From Fratercula arctica (lineage: Eukaryota; Chordata; Aves; Charadriiformes; Alcidae): a stretch of DNA of 64,000 bases. The first letter of the stretch is position 1; each line of letters starts with the position of its first letter. The stretch is taken from the NCBI GenBank assembly GCA_947846985.1, contig CANTUZ010000008.1:25315352-25379351 (forward strand), written 5' to 3'. Both the position numbers and the translations under genes were made by a program. The notes below the pieces were generated by a model, which was not told the origin of the DNA, did no database searches, and saw only the letters and a program-made list of their open reading frames with translations. This document shows, piece after piece, positions 49,319 through 61,145 of this stretch.

Positions 49319-51091
49319 CAGCATCCACCTGCTGGATGGAACAGAAATAAGTAGGTTGTACTGACTGGGAAAACAGATTCAGCGCTCCTGTGACTGAGTC
49401 CATACAGAAATTTATCTATGTCCATAGCCCCCGTATATCTGCAGTGGGTAATAGCCCCATTTAATTTTACATACTTGTGTTATTTAATTGCCCCAGCTTG
49501 CCAGCTCATATTTGTTTTCTGCATCCACAAAAGAATAAGCTGGTGAGAATTAAAATTATTCGCCATTTATTATAAATCCACTGAACAGTTATAAAAGTCA
49601 AAATAATTAAAGTGAGATAAAACCACTACAAATGGATAAATATATGCTGTTTGCATAATCACTTTGATTGGGGTAAGAGTAGCGGGAATTCACTTGTGGC
49701 TGTATTTATTGACCCTTAATTTCTTTACAAGATTTAGGGTTCTCTCTCAACTTACAGAAAATGTCTTTTGTAAGGAGTGCAGATGCCTGTCTGCATGCAA
49801 CAGGTTGTCACGTGGTTTCACTAGCAGGTTCGGTCATGCTCTTGTATTCAGGATCCCAGTTGGCACCAGTTCGCAAGCTTCCTGCTACTTTTGAATAACC
49901 AACACACAGGGCCGGGAGTTTTTTAATATTTGTAGAATAACTTGTGTTTTGGTGTGACTCAACTCCAGTTTCAGCTTGCACATGTCTGGCTTTGCAAAAA
50001 CCTGATGTCTGAATTCAAATTGAATTATTAGGTAATCTTCTAGTTGTAAAATTATTTAGAGCCTTAAGCCATGCTCTGTCTTTTTTTGTATTAGGGACAT
50101 GAAAATAATTTAGCAGGTATTTAGTTTGCATAATTAACATAAACCATTTGCTGCAAATTTTAATGGAGCTGGAAATATTTTGCTGATACGTAGTGCCTTC
50201 AGGAGAAAGAGCAGAGTTTGTAAACTAATTCTGAAGTACTTAAAACCTCTGATGTAGCATCACACATAATGGAATCGGGGACACAATTCGCAACTGCATT
50301 ACATAAATTCTTTATTATACATATATACATATATTATGTATCTCTTCTAAAATATTTCAAAGGTTATTTTTCAAAGTGTATTTTTAGAGTTATGATTAAT
50401 ATTCTGCAGGAAAATTATTTGTAAAATTCATAATTTAAAGGAGATCTTTTTCCATTGTACCATGAAACAGCAATATTTTAAGATGGCATTTAATTTGCAT
50501 AAAACATTTAAAAGACATAATTAATTCCATCAAAACATATTAAGTACATTGAAGTTTCAGAAAAACCCTAGGTTACATAACATTACTTTGTTCCTATTTT
50601 ACAGTTGAGGAATGTGTAAAATTTGAAAGTTGTCCCTTGTTTCTGGTTGTTCAGCTGGAAAGATTTCTTTTATTGTTGTTTTCTAATGAAATGATGTGCA
50701 ACTATCACTCAACCTGAAGTAAAAAGGGCAAATAAATTGCTCCTTTCAAATTCAGGCCTAAAAGACTCCCAATTTAGAACACTGAAATCTTTACCTCTCT
50801 GAAATAGTAGGCCTATTCATCTTGAGATACTTTGAGGACAGCTACTCATTCCTTCCATTTTTTTTTAGCTAGCCAACTAGAGGTCACTTTTCAGAAATTT
50901 GACCTGAGTCTGCACTAAGTTGGAAGCTAGATTTTTAAGCTAGATTCTATTTAATACCTAATTTGTGTAAATTACTAGCTTTTATAAAATTGGAAAGCAT
51001 TTTCAATATCAAACTGAAATCTATTGCTTTGCTCAATTTACTCATTTCTCGATAGCAATACTGATTTAGGTGTTAACGTTAGCATGTTACC

Positions 51092-51152
51092 GTGGGAGTT
51101 GGACTCAACAAGCCTTATGGGTCCCTTCCAACTCGAGATAGTCTATGATTAT
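51092..51152 (+). mobile_element. CR1 LINE 3' tail fragment
   Basis: The plus strand reads GTTGGACTCAACAAGCCTTA then GGGTCCCTTCCAACTCGAGA and a decayed octamer (GTCTATGATTA). This is the usual last 60 nt or so of a CR1 3' UTR. It is antisense to COL5A2. Confidence 0.85.
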
Positions 51153-52730
51153 TTCAACATTGCTTGCCTAATCATTTGTTGTGAGAAATCACGCAGTTCA
51201 GTTCCATGAAAATAAATTTGTTTGCAGAATTTGCCAAGGGTGATAGTGTATTTCATCTGCCCCTCTGGCCACGTGTTAAAAATATCTGAGGGAACTGGGC
51301 TTACTTTCCTCTGATTTTGAAACAGCCCACTCCTATACGCCTCAGAAAGGTGTATTCTGCATTTGAAGATGCAGAAAGCAAAGCATGGCCACTGCAAATA
51401 ATATTACCAGAAGACCAAGTTTACTTTTTAGATTTAAATCATCTGGCCATTTTATAATCACCCATCTTAGTTCCAGTTTGTATCTCACACAAATCTGACT
51501 TCATGTCACTTTTACTAATTAAAAATTGAAAAATTATAAAATATACTAGATGGACTATAAAAAGATTGATTATACTGCAAGAATGAATGACAGCAAGTTA
51601 AATTTGCTGAGTACATGTTGCTAATGATTTTTTAAAGCATTTTAGAGATTTTTAAGCGAGATATCTATTACTTACAAATACACCTGCACCACACGCAACA
51701 TTAACACTAGTACTGAAAGAACACACACAACCACCTACCTTTTCATCCACTGGAAAAATAAATCCATCAGTTCTTTTCTGAGACTCCACAAGTATCTGGG
51801 GTTTTTTTTTCAGTTTTACTAGAAAGTAAAATCCATGCTTTTCACAACCAAAAGTCCCTGTAATACACTGCATGTCATATTTTGTCACATTCAAAGAAAT
51901 AAAGCTGAGACTGCCACAAGACAACAGCTACGCAAATGTACTGCTTCAGTCTGATTTCTTCTCATGAGCTGGCAATGCCATTATCAAGTCCAAATAAAGA
52001 TGTCCAGCCCCCATGGTTTTTGTACCTTGTCTTTTCTTCAAAGCAGTTCCTTTGCAAGGTCATTTCATCCTTTGGCATCTTTGTTTCAGTTGAAAAAATG
52101 GCTTCTTGTTGCCTCAAAGCTGCTCAGTTTTAGCCTAGGTGGAAAACACTGTTTTCATACTTACATACATACTCCACAGGTAGTTTTTAAACTTGCTATG
52201 CATGCTTTTTGAACAGATTTTACTCTTAAACACTACATAGTGTTTTGCTTATTGCTTCTACTCTATAAACTTTTGTCTGGTTATCATTAGTCCCCTCCAT
52301 ATCTCAAAGCAAATTGTGAGTTCCCCACATCAAACCTTTGTCAGCATAGTCAGGAAAAGGGAATCAACTGCTACAAGCACAGTTATTTACACTGCCTCGG
52401 TCACAACCAAAGAAGATCACTTACGACAGGAAAGCACAATTTATTTTTTATTTTTTTTTTTAAATTAAGCATTTATCTTGACTGTCCAGCAATACAAGCC
52501 AGAACCTGCTGTCTGTTTTCTTTCACTGTAGTGACAAACTTACCTAAATTCATAAACATTTGCAAATGAAGAGCTAAACTTCTTACATTCAGATTTAGAA
52601 CTCTAAGTTCTCACACCTCTAGCGCTGGAGTCAAAGAATGCCCTAATTAGCTATAACAATAAATAAGCAAATACACGACACTTTGTACTTTGAATTCATT
52701 TATAAATATACAGAAAATGAAAGTCAATTC

Positions 52731-52780
52731 TTTTTTTTTTGTTGTTTTTGGGGTTTTTTTGGGTTTTTTTTTTTTTTTGT
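52731..52780. repeat. T/G-rich low-complexity tract
   Basis: T10-GTTG-T5-G4-T7-GGG-T15. It is the reverse orientation of the A/C-rich tracts found elsewhere in the window. Confidence 0.9.
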
Positions 52781-53235
52781 TAAGGGACTTGCCACCATTA
52801 CACCCGCAATAGAGATACTCATTAACACAGTGCAACACGCCCCTTTCCTCAGGTAACTGATAGTGTGACACCTGGTTCACTGGAAAAGAAAAAGCAGCAG
52901 CATAATATATGAAAAGGAAATTATGGAAACTGATGTGATGCCAAGCTGTTAAGTATTATCAAATAGATGTCTTCTCCACTTCAACACGCCAACCATATGA
53001 GACTGCTTTAATCCACAGCTATAAAAATAAACACCGCAGACCACAAAGATTAACACCGTTTCATTCCTCTCCATACTGGCTACAAAATATTTTGATTGCA
53101 TTTGTGTCCAGATCTAATGCAACTGAGAAAATGCTTGTCAGAATGAAATTTTAGAAAGGTGATGGCAGTGTCATACTTTGTACTTCCATTTTCCCAAACT
53201 ACTCCAGCCTTTTTCAGTTATGTTTATCAACTGGC

Positions 53236-53313
53236 GGGGGGCGGGGTGAGGGTGGGGGGGAACCAAAACCAAACAAAAACCTGTAGAGAATTAATTAAGG
53301 GGGGGGGGGGGGG
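53236..53313 (+). other. G-quadruplex-capable tract and G15 homopolymer
   Basis: Plus strand 53236-53260 reads G6-C-G4-TGA-G3-T-G7, an almost ideal quadruplex motif with loops of 1 to 3. A pure run of 15 G follows at 53299-53313. Both are on the COL5A2 template strand. Confidence 0.85.
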
Positions 53314-55836
53314 AAATCATATCTCATCTCACTATGATAATCCATTAACTGGAAAAGGAGGTTATGTCATTAATTCACTTTGTTTATGTACATTTCCGTG
53401 GTTATTTTTGTTCTGGAACACAAGGTGTATTATTAATATATACATAATATTAAACAGTAACTTACATTCAACCACATTCACATTACTTCGCTTTAAGCCA
53501 ATTCTAGAGAACACTAAATAGGACATGAACTGAAGATCTTAAAAACAAAACAAAAAAACCCTAAGTTGTAATGGAAATGCATGCTGACTTAGAGCAAGGC
53601 TGGAAGAAAGGTATACTTCCTTTTTCCTTTATTTTTTTACTTTCCCTTCCCTCCTCCCCCCTCATTTCAGTGCTGGCCCATGATCCTGCAAAGCAAGGAA
53701 CCAGCAAAACAACAAATGTCTCCTCCCAACATGGGACTTGACTCCTCCCCTGCTCCAGATTCATGGTTTGTGAATTGTTTGGCCCTGTGTCCATCTTCCA
53801 TCTACATAAATTTCGAATTAAGCCAGTGACACTGGAAATCACGGTAGTGCTCTAGCAAGGATACTGATCTTCCTGGCTTTGGGGGACAGCAGACTTTATA
53901 GACTTTGTGGCAGAGTTGCGGGGTTTTTATCTCATTGCTTCGAGGAATACTTAGACATGGAAATCAGTTAAAAAATTTCCCAATGGTAAAAAGCCTGATG
54001 TCTAAGTACATTTTTTTTTCAGTTAAATAAAGTTTGCTGAAATTAAAAGTTTAATTTTTTAAAGCAAGATAAATTCATTTTATACTATTTTATGCCTCTT
54101 GTTTGGAAATACAGCAATTTGACCACAAGAGAAAGAATTTTTCCTAATTATTCCTAGACGTTCCCATAAAAGTTGGGAAAGAAAAGAAATAACATCTCAC
54201 CATGCCAACATTCACAAATGTCTTGTTTTTCTTTTTAAATGATAAACCCTAGTATTCATTCATCAACATAATAAGCTTTCTTTACCTTTGTCCCACATAT
54301 GCATACACAGATTTCTTTATATGTGCTTTATAGTTTCCTCCGCTGTACTCTATTAAGAAGTGCCACATAGCAATCAGGGAATTTCTATACTTCCAGGAAA
54401 TGACACAATATCAAGAAGTTCAAATAAATAAAATTAGCTTATCTGGATGTTAATCTTATTAGCTGCTTTTCATTAACTTGACATAAAATGTGGGAAAGAA
54501 TGACACAGTTATTCGTGGACATAAATAATTTGCCCAATTTTATTCATTTTACTGGACCATAAGCTTGATGATATCCCAATGCTTTATTTTAAAAATAAAA
54601 CATTTCAGTCAGGAGGGGACAAATCACCCTCCCATGACTACTTTTAGGTAGTATTATTAGTAGCTTTATTAGTATCATCAGAATCTGTTTTACAGCAACA
54701 CTTGGAGCCTCGGTGAGGACTTACCCAACTCGTGAGGGATCAGGCAAAAAAATCTGGTCCTCTCTCAAAAGGTTTACAGCAGTGTCAGTGGAAATACTAA
54801 ATCATCTGCTACAGATTGGGAATTAATACGACAAAACTTGCCTGTTTTGTTGCTCATAGTCTGTCTCTGACACAAGCTTCATAGGGCTCTAATCCCAGCC
54901 TTTTTCATGCGTAACATTAAATGATATCTGAAATAGCATCAACTGACCACTCATCTGAGGTCAAAACTGGGCCCAGCTTCTCACCCAGGAGGGGAGAAAA
55001 GGTCTCTTTCACGTTCTCCAATTAGGACACAAAGAACTGCGAAACTGCTCAGTAACAACATCCCAACAACTGAACAGGGCCCTAATCCAAGCCTTAATTC
55101 AGGCATTTCGGGCTATGTTGGATGACAGCCCAAGAAGTGGCAAACAACGAATTGTTACATTTTCATTTGCTATTTTTCCAGTTTAAAAGTGTGTGCATTA
55201 TGGGAGTTTTTCCTATCCCCAAATTACAGCCTGGAGGTTAGGGAATATTTCCAAATTTACGGATGTGCTTTATACGCAAGGTAAGCATAAGTAAGGATAA
55301 TATTTTCATTACACAATTGCTGACTATGATTAGCATTAGCTACACACACCACAACAAACAGCTCGGCATCACACTAGAAACCCTCCCATCGCTAATACAT
55401 ACAATATGACTTTACAGACAATGGGGGGAAAAAATCCATGTGGCACACCTGGCCTCTGGATAACGTTGCAGACCTTTGGCTTGCATAAATTATTCCACTG
55501 AAGTAATGGAACCTCTGTAATTTACACCAGATGAAGATCTGTTCCAAGATCTGCCTCTTCCAAACAGAAATGTCATGACAGTAAGTCAAATGATCTGACT
55601 TGACAGTGCATTTTTTCATGCATTAGTTACTCAAGTGTGACATTGCAATCAAAGGAAAAATATACTGCAAAATTATCCGGTGTTGAAATATAACCCCAAA
55701 GGATTCACTACAGCTGTGACCAGTTTCACCACTACTCAACTAAGCCTTTCATAAAAGTCCTGGGTGGGAGCTGGCTTCAAACACAGCCTCTAGAAAATCG
55801 GAAAACCCAGTTTGGTGTTGGTTTCTTTAGGGTGGA

Positions 55837-55873
55837 GGGGTGGGGGTGTTGGGTTTTTAGTGTGGGGTTTGGG
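55837..55873 (+). other. G/T-rich tract with five G runs
   Basis: Runs G4, G5, G3, G4 and G3 occur, with one spacer of 10 nt. It therefore fits only a relaxed quadruplex pattern. Confidence 0.6.
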
Positions 55874-57365
55874 AGTTTTTTTAAGGCAATAAGGTCAGGA
55901 GACAACTCCTCTCCACTGGAAGCATCTTGTTCCAATGTTCTTGATTAATGTGCTCTGAGAGTCCCATTTTTATATCTCCGTCTACCCCAGCATGTCAGTA
56001 GCCAACAATCCTCAGGTTAATCTGGTGCCAAGAATAATGTTACTGGATTTTCTCTTAGCAGTCAGAAGAATAGTAGTCTAGAAAGAATCAGGGAGACAGA
56101 AGCAAGACTGAAATAGGATATCGCACCATTCTCTCCCCTAAATTAATAACCTACCAATCATCCCGATTACATTATAATTTTATATTATCACAATTCAAAT
56201 ATGACCTTTGACAGAAGTTTATTTACTGAAAAATTTCTACCAAGGGACAGCGACTGAGAACGTAAGATTTTAAACAAATTTTTCTAAGTAAACTGAGTTA
56301 ATCCTAAACTGCCAGTTCAATACCGATCTCAAAAAGTTGAACATAGCCTATTCCCTTGTCTGATGTATAGATGAATGAAAGCAGACCCCTCCATTAATTG
56401 GGTTTTTAATCCTAGATATGCTGGGAGAAGGTTTTGCACTTGAGGTCTGAGGCTCAGAGCACACAGGAAAACATCTGCAGCATGCATCGATGACCTTTTG
56501 CAACCTAGTTCTGGTTTAGAAACAGGACTTTTCAAATGTCCCAGTGTGTTCAGTTCTGGGGGGTTGGTCCAGATCCAAAACTCCGGGCTTGTTTAATAAG
56601 AAAGATTCCAGGCAGTCCGCAGCTGACCCTGGCCAGTTGCACTGGAGCTGCAGTTTGCTGACGTGGAGGAGGAATACTGCGCAGGGACTAAGTAGGTCCA
56701 GATGCTTCTTCTCTCTTTCGAAAGGAAATTACAGTCTACAGAAGAGGAGCCTGGCACCGCCAACTTTCTAAGCTAGGAAATTTCATGATCTGTTGCAATA
56801 TATTAACATGTACATTTTTAACTCCAACAGAGACATAGCTTGTTTCTGGAACAAATGTTTGATAGGGGCCGAGTTGCAGGGCCTAAGGGAATGCGAGGGG
56901 CTGTATGATTTCATTTCCCCTCAGCTAAGGCAGTTGGCAAACATGGGTATGGTTTGCTGCTTTTTTGCTTTTATTGTTATGAGTCGTGCAGATAATTGAT
57001 GGCAGGTTGCCTAGAGCCTGGGATAGGCCTCCTTCATGAAAGCTGAAGTAAATAAACAGTGGCTTGCCTTTATTTCGCTGGTTCTGTACTGATTTTGGAA
57101 ATAAAAAAGACCCGCTTTGAGTTTAAAGGTACCAGCCTAAAAGAACGGAGCAGACTCATTGCACACAGTGTCAGCCTGGAGATCACCCTTGGATCGGTAT
57201 CTGCTCCTGGGTCTCAGCATCAGCTCCAGGCACAACATCTTCAGGTCAAAGGGATTTTGATTTCCAAGCAATTTTCCTAAAACCAGTCCCAAGCTCTTAA
57301 CTTACATTACATACTGTAGACCAGAGGAAAAATAAATAAAATGTGAACCTCCTAAAAGCTGCATT

Positions 57366-57400
57366 AAAAAAAAAAACAAAAAAACAAAAAAACACCACAA
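57366..57400. repeat. A-rich tract with C interruptions
   Basis: A runs separated by single C residues (A11-C-A7-C-A7-CACCACAA). It is of the same type as the other plus-strand A/C tracts. Confidence 0.85.
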
Positions 57401-59763
57401 GAGGCAGGTTTCAGTCCTCATTTACTCAGCCAGATTTTTTTGGTGCAAATAAACCTGTTAATATTGCGTTCAAATAAAGTGTTTATCACCTCAGTAATAC
57501 ACAAAATTTGCACAGGTGTCTCTCCCTCAAGCTATTTCAATGCCTACTGTATTTCCACTACATGTAAAATATCTAAGTTGCTAGTTCAGTGCCAAGTTGT
57601 ACAAGAATCAAACATAGTTAAGTTCCACTTGACAAGTTGTGAGAAGATTCCACTGTTTGAAACATTCATTTGAAATTAATCACTTTATTTACTTTCATGC
57701 TAATCTATCAAGGATAACAAGAAAAATGGACGTGTTTATTCAACTTTTCCAGTGTAGAACTCACCACAGAATCATGATTAGGACCGTCAATCAATCATCA
57801 GTTTTGTAATTGTTTGTTTCACAAATGGGAATCAGTATATATTAAATGAACCAATTCTCCCTTTTTACCCTCAAAGTAATTCACCTACAATGAAAAGGAT
57901 TTTGGAGTGAATGAGAAATTAAGAATTCGGGAACTCCCAGTTTGTACCAGTGCTGGAAGGTGACCACCAGAGACAGAGCTGAAGCCAGGCGGGGTGTGAG
58001 GAAGGAGCAGGAACACAGCGGTCACTGTTTATCTTGCTCAGAGCAAGGAAAACTGTCATGTCAAATGAAGAAATTCAATGTCTTAGTCAAAAGTGAATTC
58101 CCTGCCCAAAATGTGTGTCTTACGCTAAGGGGGCAGCTTGGCTCTCAAGTCAAACGCAAGTCCAAATTGCCCTAAGTAAATGTCACATTGCCAGAGTGAA
58201 GTTCCCTCCATCATCCTACTCACGCTTCAGAGTGAAAATGCACCTTCCGAAGTCTCCTAATGCCCTGCCCTTAACTGAGGGCTGAGCAACAGGCTCGCGA
58301 TCGAGCCTAGAGCAGGGAGGAGATGCTTATAAATACAGAGCAATGAATTTCTTGATTGACTGAACCCAAAAGACGAAAGAATAAATTCATTTTGTGCTAG
58401 AATTCCTATAATTGGGAAATGAACATTATTGTAAAGGTTTTAAAAAGGGACATACAGCCATTCCTATTGTTCAATAATATCGTTTCTAGCCAAAACATGG
58501 AAACAGCCAATCTCCCAGCAGTGCTGATACAGATGATGCGTTTCTTTCATGGCGCAGAACTGAGGGAAGGCGCAGCAGAGGGCATAACTAACCATACATT
58601 TCCCATAAATAGCTATGCAATTTCAACTTAACTGCACTGTAAGTCCTATAAAAATCCCTCTATGAAGCACATTTTCTATGCACACCTCATTGTTATGGTT
58701 CGTTGGATTTAGGTAATTATGTACAGTTTGAGGTCAATATGGAAAACAGGCCTCATTCATTACTGGCAAGCTCGCTCCAAAAAGAATACACCCTGAGGAG
58801 CCCAGTGATCAGGCACTGAGGCAGAAGAGCCAACTGCTAAGGTACAAAGCTTGCGATTGCTTCATTTAGAACGTAATTACTCTTCAGAATATCTCAAGGG
58901 CAATAAATTAAATCCCAGACGCACATATGGTAATAAACAATTAAAGAACAGAATAGCATCCATGTAAATCACCTCTCTGGTAACAGAAGCATCTTCTTGC
59001 AAATAGGACAGCATAGGAAAATGCGTAACAGTGTTTTGCAAGGCATCCTCCTGCAACTGAGCTATACAATTAAACATTCCTGACATAAAGCAGGTGTCTA
59101 GAGCTCACTGTGAAACACCCTTAATCCGGAAGGTGGTCACTGTGTGAATGAATCTGTAGGGGCGGCCTTCCCTACTGAATGTTCCCCAAGAGTATCCAAA
59201 CAGAATGTCCGGAATCAAGCAGACAGCTGGAAATCAATGTCTCATCACTCTGCTTCAATTTCCCCACCTATGAGCCGTACAACATCCTTAATGCACGAAG
59301 AACTTGGGCATAACGCATTGGTATGTAGGCTGTTTGGGAATGGGATGCCATTTTACTATGATGTAGCAATACGATACTTTCAAAATAATCCAGAAATAAA
59401 ATCCATTTCAAAGTCCACACAATGCAGAAATATTAAAATATCATTAATGAGGCACTTTAATAAATCTTGAGAAAAATTTCTCTTCAACTTTCCATTTCCT
59501 GTTTTAAATCTCTATCGGGGCTTGAAGAACAAAAATATTATTGCTGTTTTGAAACTTCAGTGCCAAGTCGCACAGATCAGAAGAGCTCATAATACTGACT
59601 CAGAGGTGCATTGCACAGGAGCTAGACTATGCTTCACACAGGCTCCTAAACTTGCTTTGGAAACGTATTCCCTTTCAATCAGGCCTCAAGCACCTGAAGT
59701 CCTGGTATTATCTTTTTTACTATTAACTCCTTATGAATGTAGGTAACAATTAAAACTGAGTGG

Positions 59764-59782
59764 AAAAAAAAAAAAAAAAAAA
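59764..59782. repeat. A19 homopolymer
   Basis: A run of 19 A with no adjoining repeat recognised. Confidence 0.9.
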
Positions 59783-61094
59783 CTTTCCTACGCAACCAAC
59801 AACTGATTAATTTCAGGTAATTGCTGGACTATTCACATGTTATAGAAATAGAGAATTCAAATGCACGACAACTCGGAAGAATAGTCCTTAATGAAAAAAC
59901 AAAGCCAGCTTGGATCAAAGGGACTTATAATACATTTAAGTTTTTTCTATTCTCTGTTCAGTTCTTCTTAATATTCTTACGCAGCCTGAGTAACATATAT
60001 ACCGTCCTGTCCAAGGCTTCACCAAATCTTTCCTTTTTACTAGGTAAGGGATGTTCATGCCCAGACCAAACGGTACACATTAGTGTACACACTAGTGACA
60101 TTTCTTTCTGCAGAAAGTTTCTCTGAGTAAGCACCATCTAAAGCACTGGTGCAACACATGACTTCAGCTTTAATCGCAGATGACACACCAGAAATTTTAC
60201 AGGCTACAAAAACCTCAATTTTGCAAGCATGGCAGACTCTTCATAGTACATCAGTGAGTATATTACCACAGGTGCTGGAAAACTCATTATGCATTTAGTT
60301 GGACTGAAAGGAAAACATTGCCCTTCAGGCACTTTGCATGAAGACAATTCCATTTGCAAAACCAGAGCTGTCTGGTAGCAGGCTCCTACATGTTGCCCAC
60401 AGGATGGGAAGAAAAAAAAAAAATGAAAAAAGAAAAAACCTCAAGAAAACTAGCGTCAGCTAAAACAGAGCAAAAAGGCATTCTGAGGAAATACTTTGTG
60501 TTCTTTAGTAGTACATCTATCAGTAGGGTTAATGGCTAAATCTGCAAGTTCTTCCAGCCCCAAAACTACTACTGGGCTACAAAAATGTATAGCAGAGCTA
60601 CATGTGAAGAATAGCATACGCCTACACCACCCTTAGGAACAGTGGATATGTTTAGTTCATTAAGATTGAAAGAAACATTTCAGATGCCTGAAGAGATTGT
60701 GCTGCATTGCACAAAAAAATATTAATATAATCTCTATAATTGTATACCATCTGTAATGGCCTACAGGTTACACAGCAGTTGCTTTTTCTTTTTAATATCT
60801 GTAATCCTGAAAAACTGACTTTGTTATTCCTAAACAAACTGAAGATATTAGTTAAGTTTTTCAGACAGAGGCTATTGTCAGCCAGAACCACATGTAATTT
60901 CTTTCATTAAACTTGCCTTAAGCAGAGTTGTATGATACCAATTGTTGCTGTCCTCACAGAGCAAGGCTAGCAATACTAGAAGCATTGCTTTTATGGGGGA
61001 CATGAAGGAGCAACAGAAGCTTCTCCTGCATTAGCTCTGAATTTGCCAAATCCATCTCTTACTTATACTCGATAACTCCAGGAGAAAGAAGAGG

Positions 61095-61145
61095 AAAAAA
61101 AAAAAGTTAAAAAAAAAAACCAAAACCCCAACAAAACTTACACCA
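61095..61145. repeat. A/C-rich low-complexity tract
   Basis: A11-GTT-A11-CC-A4-CCCC-AAC-A4 and onward. It lies directly beside the signal-peptide-like frame at 61168-61228, so in transcript sense it forms a T/G-rich stretch after that candidate donor. Confidence 0.85.

Larger units (their letters stand above)
35136..51091 (-). other. COL5A2: COL5A2 intron 1, part 3
   Basis: About 16 kb with no exon, RNA gene or clear interspersed repeat recognised. It contains an A/C-rich tract (35672-35755), a CT/CA microsatellite (44290-44312), a G9 run (45168-45176) and two short direct repeats (48817-48867, 49259-49318). The AT-rich, apparently unique stretch 49,900-50,760 has no low-complexity signature and could be conserved non-coding DNA, but this cannot be judged from one sequence. 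Confidence 0.65.

Noticed and set aside
53159..53521. 120-codon plus-strand ORF
   Set aside because: It starts at a non-ATG codon and crosses the G-rich and G15 tracts (poly-Gly), so it is a composition artefact.
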